Assembly: GCA_003243445.1 (NCBI GenBank)
Contig: QFQQ01000043.1
Span: 1-64,000 of the forward strand
DNA: 64,000 bases
Direction: 5' to 3'
Source: Citrobacter freundii
GTDB taxonomy: Bacteria; Bacteroidota; Bacteroidia; Chitinophagales; Chitinophagaceae
The notes under the pieces: model-generated
What the model was told of the DNA's origin: nothing
The model's database searches: none
The model's input: the letters and a program-made list of their open reading frames with translations, nothing else
In this document: one piece after another, positions 33,584-41,521 of the stretch
Position numbering within the stretch: the stretch's first letter is position 1
How the letters are laid out: every line of letters begins with the position of its first letter
Made by a program: the position numbers and the translations under genes

Positions 33584-36160
33584 ATGAACCAACAAAACAA
33601 CAGAAACTTACAGCAATTCAGGAATGAAGTAGGCATACGGTTTCAATTGTACAATAGCCTGTTCACTTCACTGCCTTTTCACCGGATAGAAAAGACCGGG
33701 ATCCTTTTGTCGCTGCTTTCGAATAACTGCGAGGAAGGATATAAGAAGAATCAAAGCCCGATCAATATCATTGAGGAGTTTTTTGCAAAGCATACTTCTT
33801 ACAACAATGAAAAGGAAAGAACTGACCTGCTTTTCCGCTTTGTACAGTATGTAGAACGCCAGGTGGTGTTGTTTGATGCATTGGAAGACGCCGCTTTCCG
33901 CGAAGTGCATGATCTGAATGGGGTAGGGACGCTGAAACACCTGGAATCAGAAGTATTGCAGGATAACAAGGAAAAAGAGCTTGCTTCAAAGCTGGAAGAT
34001 TTCTCCGTCCGTCTTGTATTGACGGCGCACCCTACACAGTTCTACCCGGGATCCGTGCTCGGAATTATCAATGACCTGTCGAGAGCGCTGAGCGATAATA
34101 ATTCCATCCTCATCAATACGTATCTCCAGCAACTGGGAAGAACACCGTTCTTCAAAAAGCAAAAGCCGACGCCGTATGATGAGGCCGTGAGCCTGATCTG
34201 GTACCTGGAGAATGTCTTTTATGCCGCAGCAGGCAAGATCGTTTCCGCTATACGCAATCAATTCCAGGATGCGGTGAGCAAGGACAATCCGATCGTGCGC
34301 ATGGGCTTCTGGCCGGGTGGCGACAGGGACGGTAATCCGTTTGTTACAAGCGAAACAACCCTGCAGGTGGCAGATGCATTGCGTGGAGCGATCATCAAAT
34401 GTTATTATCTGGATGTGCGCAGGCTCAAGCGCCGTCTTACATTTGATGGAGTGGATACAAAACTCACAGAGCTGGAGAACAGGTTATATACAAACCTTTT
34501 TATTCCCGGTTTGAAAACAAAACTTACCAGTGAAGATGTGATCAAAACGCTGGAAGAGATCCGCGAGATCATCATCTACCAGCACAATGGCCTGTTCCTT
34601 TATAAAGTCGATAACCTGATCAATAAGGTAAGGATCTTCGGTTTCCATTTTGCCTCGCTGGATGTGAGACAGGAAAGCTCGATACACGGTAAAGTATTGG
34701 ATGCGCTGGCAAATGCCGGTACTATTGATGCGGGTTATTCAAACATGTCCGACGAGGAGAAGATCAAATATCTTTCTTCTATTGAAACAACCGCAGATCC
34801 AGCTCAGTTGCAGGAACCTCTTTACCAGGATACACTGAAATCTGTGAAAGCGGTGAAGACCATTCAGCAGTTCAATGGTCCGGAAGGATGTAACCGCTAT
34901 ATCATCAGCCAGTGCAACAGTGCATTGAATGCAATGGAAGTATATGGTCTCTTCCTGCTCGGAGGATGGAAGAAGGAAGAAATGAATATCGATATCGTAC
35001 CGCTGTTTGAAACGATCGGTGATCTGAAGGAAGCCGCGGATATCATGAAAACCCTGTACACAGATCCCGCTTACCGTGCACACCTGGAAAGAAGAAACAA
35101 CCGTCAGACCATCATGCTCGGCTTCTCTGATGGAACAAAAGACGGCGGGTACCTCATGGCAAACTGGAGCATTTATAAGGCCAAAGAACAGCTCACTGCT
35201 ATTTCACGGGAATATAAGGTGGATGTGATCTTCTTCGACGGCCGTGGCGGTCCCCCTTCACGTGGTGGTGGTAAAACGCATAAGTTCTATGCGTCAATGG
35301 GACAGAATATTTCCAATAAAGAAATACAACTTACGATACAGGGTCAAACCGTGAGTTCCAATTTCGGTATTATTGATGCTGCGCAATATAATATCGAGCA
35401 GTTGCTGAACGCAGGTATTTCAAATGATCTGTTCCCGACAAAATATTTCACGCTGAACGAAAGAGAAGAGAACCTTCTGCAGGAGCTCTCTGAATATGGA
35501 TATGAAGCGTACAAAGAACTGAGAGATCATCCTTATCTCGCAGACTATTTGCTGCACGCAAGCCCGTTGAAATATTACAGCGAAACAAATATTGGTAGCC
35601 GTCCGGCAAAGCGTGGTAAAGGCTCGGGGATTTCATTGAAAGATCTTCGCGCCATTCCTTTCGCAGGTTCATGGAGTCAGCTGAAGCAGAACGTGACAGG
35701 TTTCTACGGTGTTGGTTCAGGTTTGAAGAAGCTGGAAGAAAGCGGAAGATTAGGTGCCGCTCAACAGCTATACAAGGATTCCTTATTCTTCAAGACGCTT
35801 ATCGATAACTGCGAGATGGCGATGATGAAATCGTTCTTTCCGTTAACATCTTATCTCAGCTCGCACAAACAATATGGTGAGATCTGGCAGAAGATCTACA
35901 ACGAATTCGATCTGACGCGTCAATATCTCGCAAAGCTGTCCGGTCACACAGAACTGATGGCCGACTATCCGATCGATCAGCTGTCTATTCAAATGCGCGA
36001 ACGCATTGTATTACCGCTGCTGACGATCCAGCAATACGCCTTAACAAAAGTGCGGGAGTTTGAAGAACAACTGATACAGGCACCAATGAAGGAAGTGTAT
36101 GAGAAGTTGGTGATGCGTTGTTCGTTTGGGATTATTAATGCGGGAAGGAATTCTGCTTAG
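33584..36160 (+). CDS. ppc: Phosphoenolpyruvate carboxylase
   Basis: An 858-aa cytosolic enzyme that carboxylates phosphoenolpyruvate to oxaloacetate, replenishing the TCA cycle. Catalytic His lies in LTAHPTQ and substrate residues in GGDRDGNPFVT. The mobile loop FFDGRGGPPSRGGG and the C-terminal GIINAGRNSA are seen. The frame extends 46 codons upstream through a C-family repeat, but the ATG at 33584 fits the family start. Length is slightly under the 880-aa E. coli form. Confidence 0.95.
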   Translation: MNQQNNRNLQQFRNEVGIRFQLYNSLFTSLPFHRIEKTGILLSLLSNNCEEGYKKNQSPINIIEEFFAKHTSYNNEKERTDLLFRFVQYVERQVVLFDALEDAAFREVHDLNGVGTLKHLESEVLQDNKEKELASKLEDFSVRLVLTAHPTQFYPGSVLGIINDLSRALSDNNSILINTYLQQLGRTPFFKKQKPTPYDEAVSLIWYLENVFYAAAGKIVSAIRNQFQDAVSKDNPIVRMGFWPGGDRDGNPFVTSETTLQVADALRGAIIKCYYLDVRRLKRRLTFDGVDTKLTELENRLYTNLFIPGLKTKLTSEDVIKTLEEIREIIIYQHNGLFLYKVDNLINKVRIFGFHFASLDVRQESSIHGKVLDALANAGTIDAGYSNMSDEEKIKYLSSIETTADPAQLQEPLYQDTLKSVKAVKTIQQFNGPEGCNRYIISQCNSALNAMEVYGLFLLGGWKKEEMNIDIVPLFETIGDLKEAADIMKTLYTDPAYRAHLERRNNRQTIMLGFSDGTKDGGYLMANWSIYKAKEQLTAISREYKVDVIFFDGRGGPPSRGGGKTHKFYASMGQNISNKEIQLTIQGQTVSSNFGIIDAAQYNIEQLLNAGISNDLFPTKYFTLNEREENLLQELSEYGYEAYKELRDHPYLADYLLHASPLKYYSETNIGSRPAKRGKGSGISLKDLRAIPFAGSWSQLKQNVTGFYGVGSGLKKLEESGRLGAAQQLYKDSLFFKTLIDNCEMAMMKSFFPLTSYLSSHKQYGEIWQKIYNEFDLTRQYLAKLSGHTELMADYPIDQLSIQMRERIVLPLLTIQQYALTKVREFEEQLIQAPMKEVYEKLVMRCSFGIINAGRNSA

Positions 36161-36161
36161 G

Positions 36162-36391
36162 ATTACGCGAATTTGTTTCGCTGATTTCGCGAATTAGTGT
36201 ATTAAGAAAAGGGTTATTATTTATCAGAAAAATAAATAATAACCCTTCTCTTATATAGACCAATTCATGTTGTTACGAATCAGGCTAGTCAATGATTAAG
36301 TAAGAAGGGGCATTATTTATCGATTCAATAATGCCCCTTCTTCTATGGTTAGCTAATTCGCGTTATCCGCGAATAAAATCCGCGTATTAGA
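36162..36391. repeat. D-like inverted-arm repeat with two hairpins inside
   Basis: The outer arms (36162-36199 and 36349-36391) carry CGCGAATT/TTCGCG-type units. Inside are two perfect hairpins, 36209-36247 (16-bp stem) and 36302-36342 (16-bp stem AAGAAGGGGCATTATT, 9-nt loop). The layout matches C1 and C2, where arms also flank a terminator-like hairpin. It separates ppc from the convergent porin gene, so bidirectional termination is plausible. Confidence 0.8.
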
Positions 36392-37454
36392 ACGCGAACA
36401 CCCCAGCAATCAGGAACGTCGCTGTACTTTTCTTCCCTGTCACATCATCGCTTTTGCTGAATACCGGTTGCGATGCACTGTCAAAACGGAATTCAGGGAT
36501 CAGTGTAAAGTTGCCTGATTTGTATTGAGCAGATAATGTAGTCTGGAGGATGTTTGCGCCTACTTTCACTGCATCTTTTTCATCAGCGAAATACTCTGTA
36601 CGCAGGGTGAATCCGAGTGCTGGTGTAGGATCGAGGTTCAGGTAGAGTGCAGAACCCCACCATTTGTCAGTACCATCTTTTACATCATTTTTCAGCAACT
36701 GGATCGTACCATCATAGCCGATACCAAATTTGTCGGACACTTTTGCGGAAGCAGTGATGCCAACCTGGTTTACGCTAACGGCATTCGGTGTTGATTTAGC
36801 GCCAAACCATCCGGAGTAGTTGGCGAAGATGGAGAATTTCTCACCAACGTGGCTGTACTGTGCATTTAGCACTTTTGTACTTGCCCAATCCGGCGAAGTA
36901 ACATCAGTCGGATTGGCGATGCCGATCATGATGCCATTGCCATTGTTTAGCGCAAAATCAGCTTTTACGCCGGTATGGGAGAATGGTCCATAGGAGAACA
37001 TGTAAGACATACTATAGTTACGGTTTACCTGCGGATCAAGTACTTCGTATCCGATATGTGTGCCCCATTTACCGAGGGAGAGCGTTACTTTCTCAGAAGG
37101 TTTCCAGTATACATAAGCTTGTTTGATAACCTGTAGGGTCTTGTCATCAGCATAAGAGAACTCTTCAGCTCTTTTTCCGAAACCGAGGTCAGCGACAACG
37201 CCACCTTTTTCGGTGGAATAGCTTGCTTTTACAGAAGCCATGCCGAGTTGAAAAGTATTTTGAGAGTTGGTAAAGCTGGTCAGACTGTTGTATCCAAGGC
37301 CGCCGTTGGGCGTATTGTCGAAATTAAATCTGTAGTAAGCGTCAACAGAACCGGAGATTTTCAGCGGATTTTCTTTTGCCGTTGAGTCTTGCGCAAGAAT
37401 ATTTGTGCACGCACAGGCTGTCATTAACAGCAAAAAGCTATTTTTTTGTAACAT
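36387..37454 (-). CDS. OmpL-like outer membrane beta-barrel porin
   Basis: A 355-aa outer membrane protein with a signal peptide (to about AQDST), then alternating beta strands (SGSVDAYYRFNFDNTPNG, FQLGMASVKASYS, FTLRTEYFADEKDAVKV) ending in aromatic FAF, as expected for barrel assembly. The family resembles BBP2/OmpL-like porins. It lies downstream of amt in the same direction, so it probably passes ammonium or other small nitrogen compounds across the outer membrane. That role is inferred from context. Confidence 0.82.
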   Translation of the reverse strand: MLQKNSFLLLMTACACTNILAQDSTAKENPLKISGSVDAYYRFNFDNTPNGGLGYNSLTSFTNSQNTFQLGMASVKASYSTEKGGVVADLGFGKRAEEFSYADDKTLQVIKQAYVYWKPSEKVTLSLGKWGTHIGYEVLDPQVNRNYSMSYMFSYGPFSHTGVKADFALNNGNGIMIGIANPTDVTSPDWASTKVLNAQYSHVGEKFSIFANYSGWFGAKSTPNAVSVNQVGITASAKVSDKFGIGYDGTIQLLKNDVKDGTDKWWGSALYLNLDPTPALGFTLRTEYFADEKDAVKVGANILQTTLSAQYKSGNFTLIPEFRFDSASQPVFSKSDDVTGKKSTATFLIAGVFAF

Positions 37455-37480
37455 TGTATTACATTTTTAGATGTTAAGGA

Positions 37481-37540
37481 AAGGGCACAGTAGGTATAAA
37501 CTTTTGCGAGAAGTTTATACCATATACTCTGTGCCTTTTT
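37481..37540. repeat. Hairpin between amt and the porin gene
   Basis: GGTATAAACTT (37493-37503) pairs perfectly with 37511-37521. Outer AAGGGCACAG pairs with CTGTGCCTT, with mismatches between. It lies 27-86 bp upstream of the porin ATG on the transcribed strand and may set the relative level of porin and transporter mRNA. Confidence 0.7.
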
Positions 37541-37587
37541 CTATGGTTAATGGTTAGAGAGACTAAAGAGGGTAGGGATTAACATGA

Positions 37588-37713
37588 GTTGTCCGTTGTC
37601 CGTTGGACGTTGTCCGGCTTTTGAAACCGGACAACGATCAACGGATCTATTTTTATACGGAGAATTTCAATTAGTAAATGTGAACGGACAACGGTGAACG
37701 GACAACCGGCAAC
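37588..37713. repeat. E-family inverted-arm repeat
   Basis: The left arm (37588-37617) is of GTTGTCCGTTGTCCG units. The right arm (37682-37713) is of CGGACAACGGTGAACGG units, with an extra inverted CCGGACAACGATCAACGG inside. It directly follows the amt stop (37716). Confidence 0.85.
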
Positions 37714-37715
37714 AG

Positions 37716-39107
37716 TTATTCCGCTACAGTTTTTTCTTCGAATACGCCGTTGTTGTGTACCAGTAATGTTCCCTGAACATATTTTTCGTTGTGCTGGGAT
37801 GCATCAAGACCTTCTTCTTCTTCTTCCTGAGTCACGCGCATTGGCAGTACCAGGTTGATCACTTTGAAGATGATGAAGGAAACGATAAAGCTATAGCTTA
37901 CCGCAACCAGCATACCAACCAGCTGAATAGGGAATTGAGATGGGAACAAGGCAGTCTCGCCCGGTTTAACGGTGCTGAACACACCAGTAAGGAGCATACC
38001 TGTAATACCGCCTACACCGTGGCAGGCAAATACATCCAGGGGATCGTCGTATTTCGTTTTGTGTTTGAGGAATTCAGCAACGATATTAGAGATGATCGCA
38101 GCGATGAAGCCGATGAAAAGCGCTTGCGGAACGCCTACAAAACCAGCAGCAGGCGTGATGGCAACAAGACCAACCACCGCACCGATACAGAAACCGAGTA
38201 CAGAAGGTTTTTTTCCGCGGATCACATCCCAGAACATCCAGGAAAGACCTGCGGCCGCAGCAGCAGTATTGGTGGTAGCGAACGCATACACACCCAGTGA
38301 ACTTGCACCAACGGCGCTACCGGCGTTGAAACCGAACCAGCCGAACCAGAGAAGGCCAGTGCCGATCAATACATAAGGAATGTTTGCAGGAGCGGCAGCG
38401 CTTGGGTTTTTGCGTGGTTTCAGCACCAGCGCACCGGCGAGAGCAGCCATACCCGCGGAAATATGCACAACAGTACCGCCGGCAAAATCCTGTACGCCCC
38501 AACCGAACATCAAACCTTCCGGATGCCATGCCATGTGGCAGAGAGGAGCATAAACAAGGATACCAAACAATACGATAAAGAGCGTGTAAGAGCTGAAACG
38601 GATACGTTCAGCAACGGCGCCTACTACCAGGCCCGGAGTGATGATTGCAAACATCAGCTGGAAGAACGCGAACAATGGGAGCGGAATGGTTGCTGCCAGG
38701 CTCCAGGGCTCGCCGTTCATTACATCCTTAAAGAAAAAGAAGGTGCGGGGATCTCCGATCAGACCATTGATGGATTTACCAAAGCAAAGGCTGAATTGCA
38801 CTACGATCCACAATACAGAAATAATTCCTGCAGAAACGGTGCTTTTGATCATGGTTGAAAGAACGTTTTTACGTCCAACCATGCCGCCGTAGAAGAATGC
38901 CAGAGCCGGAGTCATGAGAAATACGAAGGCGCAGGAAACGAGCATCCATGCGATGTCTCCGCTGTTGTAAGTGTACTTAGGGGCACCATCTGCGCCCGTA
39001 ACGGAGGCGGGATCGAAAGATGCTGCAGGGCTCACAAAAATGGCTGCGACCGCAACGATCAGCAGGACAAGAAAGGGAGCCACTTGTTTCACGGTAGTTT
39101 TGCTCAT
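37716..39107 (-). CDS. amt: Ammonium transporter Amt
   Basis: A 463-aa inner membrane channel with a signal-like first span and eleven core helices. The twin pore histidines are in TVVHISAGMAALAGAL and ACHGVGGITGMLLTG. FFYGGMVGRKNVL marks helix 1 and WFGWFGFNAGSA the mid region. The soluble tail (EEEEEGLDASQHNEKYVQG) could bind a PII protein, but none is encoded in the window. It imports ammonium for the glutamate synthase encoded next door. Confidence 0.96.
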   Translation of the reverse strand: MSKTTVKQVAPFLVLLIVAVAAIFVSPAASFDPASVTGADGAPKYTYNSGDIAWMLVSCAFVFLMTPALAFFYGGMVGRKNVLSTMIKSTVSAGIISVLWIVVQFSLCFGKSINGLIGDPRTFFFFKDVMNGEPWSLAATIPLPLFAFFQLMFAIITPGLVVGAVAERIRFSSYTLFIVLFGILVYAPLCHMAWHPEGLMFGWGVQDFAGGTVVHISAGMAALAGALVLKPRKNPSAAAPANIPYVLIGTGLLWFGWFGFNAGSAVGASSLGVYAFATTNTAAAAAGLSWMFWDVIRGKKPSVLGFCIGAVVGLVAITPAAGFVGVPQALFIGFIAAIISNIVAEFLKHKTKYDDPLDVFACHGVGGITGMLLTGVFSTVKPGETALFPSQFPIQLVGMLVAVSYSFIVSFIIFKVINLVLPMRVTQEEEEEGLDASQHNEKYVQGTLLVHNNGVFEEKTVAE

Positions 39108-39287
39108 AATCAGTAAAGTGGGGGTTTAAATATTAAATAAAAAGTTCATGCAGCAATCATTAATTCTAAATTAGAGCATTTTTAGCACAATTGTCTTTAA
39201 TGTGAAAAATATTTGAATTAATGTTTAAAAAATGTGAATTCAACTAATAAAACACATTTATTATTATATTTAAATATATGTATGTAA
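39108..39287. other. A/T-rich upstream region of amt
   Basis: About 180 bp of very A/T-rich sequence ahead of the minus-strand amt gene, expected to hold its promoter. I could not fix a convincing -33/-7 pair. No gene is visible. Confidence 0.4.
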
Positions 39288-39455
39288 GGTGTTCTTGGTA
39301 CACTATTGAAAGAATTTCGGCCGGAAAAGAAATTGAGTGAAGAAGAGGCTCAATATGAATTACTTAACAGTGGTTTTAAGTTGATCTTTGCTGTTCATGG
39401 TTTGCAAGGAAAACCATCAGAGGTGCTTAATTCACTAAAAAATGTGGAACGCTGA
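39288..39455 (+). pseudogene. Coding-like remnant (about 55 codons)
   Basis: After an in-frame TAA at 39285-39287 the plus strand is open to TGA 39453-39455 with protein-like composition: LLKEFRPEKKLSEEEAQYEL and later FKLIFAVHGLQGKPSEVLNS. No ATG start exists in frame (a TTG at 39306 is possible). I do not recognise the family. It may be the tail of a decayed gene in the 774-bp gap between amt and gltD. Confidence 0.4.
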
Positions 39456-39830
39456 AATTTGATATTTTCAATCGTGTCAGTGGTTGTTTGAGCAGCACAT
39501 GATCGATTGCTGTCGTTTCTGTAACATAAAAATGAACACTTCGGCATTATGAAGGATGATGATCAGGCTCCGGGCTACTCATCGGCTTTGACAGAAGCTG
39601 TCCGGCCGCATTCTTCCGATGACAGCGGAATATTTCATGATCGGTTTGTCAGCGAGCCTGGATCTGATCGTTTTCGATAAAGGTGGATTGAATGCTGCAT
39701 CATCACAATGGAAAGCAGACGGCTTCCGGCGAAGCCGATGTTTAGTCAGGAGACTAAACATTACCGACGATTGCGGGCCAGTGTTCCCGGGCGGTGAGGC
39801 ATTTTTGTGCTAACCAGTTTCCGGTAAATA
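39456..39830. other. Gap between remnant and gltD, with small hairpins
   Basis: No supported gene. Two perfect small hairpins: 39721-39736 (GGCTT/AAGCC) and 39740-39759 (GTTTAGTC/GACTAAAC, loop AGGA). The second resembles the TTAGTC/GACTAA hairpin at 30844-30866 in the ribosomal operon. Confidence 0.45.
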
Positions 39831-39862
39831 AAAAGCCGGAAGCAATTTTGCTCCCGGCCTGA
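39831..39862 (-). terminator. Intrinsic terminator after gltD
   Basis: Read on the minus strand, GCCGGGAGCA / TGCTTCCGGC (10-bp stem with one G-T pair) is followed by TTTT. It lies 20-50 bp past the gltD stop. Confidence 0.88.
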
Positions 39863-39881
39863 AATAAGATCTTCTTATTAA

Positions 39882-41390
39882 TTATAGTGATGCAACCTGC
39901 AGGATAGAATCTTTTGTTTCCAGCAATGAGGCGCCACCGTTCAGGAACTCGTCTACTTTTCTTGCACACTCACGTCCTTCACTGATCGCCCACACCACCA
40001 ATGATTGTCCACGGCGCGCGTCACCCGCAGTGAAGATCTTTGGCAGGCTTGTCTGGTAGCTTTTCTCGGTTGCTTTGATATTGCCGCGCTCATCTTTTTC
40101 AATTTCGAGAAGGTTCAGCAAACCTTCATGTTGTGTGTGCACAAATCCCATTGCAAGAAGTGCCAATTCGCAAGGCATCTCTCTTTCACTGCCCGGTACT
40201 TCTGTCATTTGAGCGGGCCGGCCATCGGCAGATGCTTTCCATTCCAGGTCGACAACTTTCAATGCTTTCAGGTTTCCATTACCGTCGCCAACAAATTCTT
40301 TGGTGGCAACCGCCCAGTGTCTTTCGCAGCCTTCTTCATGCGATGAAGTTGTTTTGAGGACCATCGGGTATGTTGGCCAGGGCATCAGCGTTGTGCGGTC
40401 AGCTGGAGGCTTGGGTAATAATTCAAATTGCGTTACAGAATTTGCGCGATGACGGTTGGAAGTTCCCACACAATCAGATCCCGTATCACCGCCACCGATC
40501 ACGATCACATTCTTTCCCGTAGCTAATACTTCTTCATGCAGAATATTGCTTTCGATATTGCCGAACGCCAGCGGATCCTTTCCCGCATTACGTTTATTCT
40601 GCTGTTTCAGGAATTGCATGGCAAAGTAAACGCCTTTCAGTTCTCTGCCGGGAATAGGAAGATTGCGGGGAACAGTCGATCCACATGCCAGCACGATCGC
40701 GTTGTATTCACGCAACAGATCGTTGATCTGAACATTCACGCCCACGTTTGCATGGCATTGGAACACGACACCTTCTTCTTCCATTACCTTGATCCTTCTT
40801 TCTACCACCCATTTTTCCAGTTTGAAATCAGGAATACCATATTGAAGCAGACCGCCTGGCTTATCATCACGTTCAAAAACGGTGACGCTATGGCCTGCAT
40901 AGTTCAACTGCGCAGCTGCTGCAAGCCCTGCAGGACCGGAGCCGATCACGGCAACTTTTTTACCTGAGCGGAGATTCGGTTTTCTTGGTTTTACAAAACC
41001 TTTATCGAATGCGATCTCGATGATATGCTTTTCTATCTCTTCGATCGCCACTGGTGGTTGGTTAATGCCAAGCACGCAGGCCGACTCACAGGGAGCAGGG
41101 CAGATACGACCCGTGAACTCCGGAAAGTTATTGGTAGAGGTGAGGATGTCATACGCTTCCTCAAAATCTTTTCTGTATACAGCATCATTGAACTCCGGAA
41201 TCACATTACCCAGCGGACAACCGCTATGGCAGAATGGAACGCCACAGTTCATGCAGCGCGCAGATTGTTCGTTAAGCTTCTGCTCGCTGAACTTCTCTAC
41301 GAATTCCTTATAGTTATGCAGCCTTTCCTGCACCGGCACTTTACCTGGTGTTTCCCTGGTAAATTCTTTGAATCCTGTTGGTTTACCCAT
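39882..41390 (-). CDS. gltD: Glutamate synthase small subunit (NADPH-oxidising)
   Basis: A 502-aa flavoprotein that takes electrons from NAD(P)H and passes them through Fe-S clusters to GltB. N-terminal cysteines (ARCMNCGVPFCHSGCPLGN and RICPAPCESACVLGI) bind two Fe-S clusters. The FAD site GSGPAGLAAAAQL is near residue 150 and the NADPH site VIGGGDTGSDC near 295. The C-terminal FTAGDARRGQSLVVWAI closes the FAD site. It follows gltB across a 111-bp A-family repeat. Confidence 0.96.
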   Translation of the reverse strand: MGKPTGFKEFTRETPGKVPVQERLHNYKEFVEKFSEQKLNEQSARCMNCGVPFCHSGCPLGNVIPEFNDAVYRKDFEEAYDILTSTNNFPEFTGRICPAPCESACVLGINQPPVAIEEIEKHIIEIAFDKGFVKPRKPNLRSGKKVAVIGSGPAGLAAAAQLNYAGHSVTVFERDDKPGGLLQYGIPDFKLEKWVVERRIKVMEEEGVVFQCHANVGVNVQINDLLREYNAIVLACGSTVPRNLPIPGRELKGVYFAMQFLKQQNKRNAGKDPLAFGNIESNILHEEVLATGKNVIVIGGGDTGSDCVGTSNRHRANSVTQFELLPKPPADRTTLMPWPTYPMVLKTTSSHEEGCERHWAVATKEFVGDGNGNLKALKVVDLEWKASADGRPAQMTEVPGSEREMPCELALLAMGFVHTQHEGLLNLLEIEKDERGNIKATEKSYQTSLPKIFTAGDARRGQSLVVWAISEGRECARKVDEFLNGGASLLETKDSILQVASL

Positions 41391-41421
41391 TTATAGAGGC
41401 TTTTATTTGAAGCTGCTGATG

Positions 41422-41521
41422 AAGTAAAAAGTCAAAAGTAAAAAGTAAAAAAATGACCTTTATGTTTTGACTTTCCCTTCTCGCATGAGCTTTTTTAATT
41501 TTTACTTTTGACTTTTTACTT
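41422..41521. repeat. A-family inverted-arm repeat, copy 8 (gltB-gltD junction)
   Basis: The left arm is about 41422-41452 and the right arm about 41491-41521, with a loop of about 40 nt. The right arm overlaps the 3' end of gltB: it contains the stop codon (41502-41504) and codes for the last residues VKSQK. Confidence 0.9.

Noticed and set aside
36209..36342. Two standard intrinsic terminators
   Set aside because: Stems are perfect, but neither is followed by a clear T run on either strand, so I call them hairpins inside a repeat.
39549..39680. 43-codon open frame starting MKDDDQAPGYSSAL
   Set aside because: Short, no recognisable product, no start context, in a region of hairpins.
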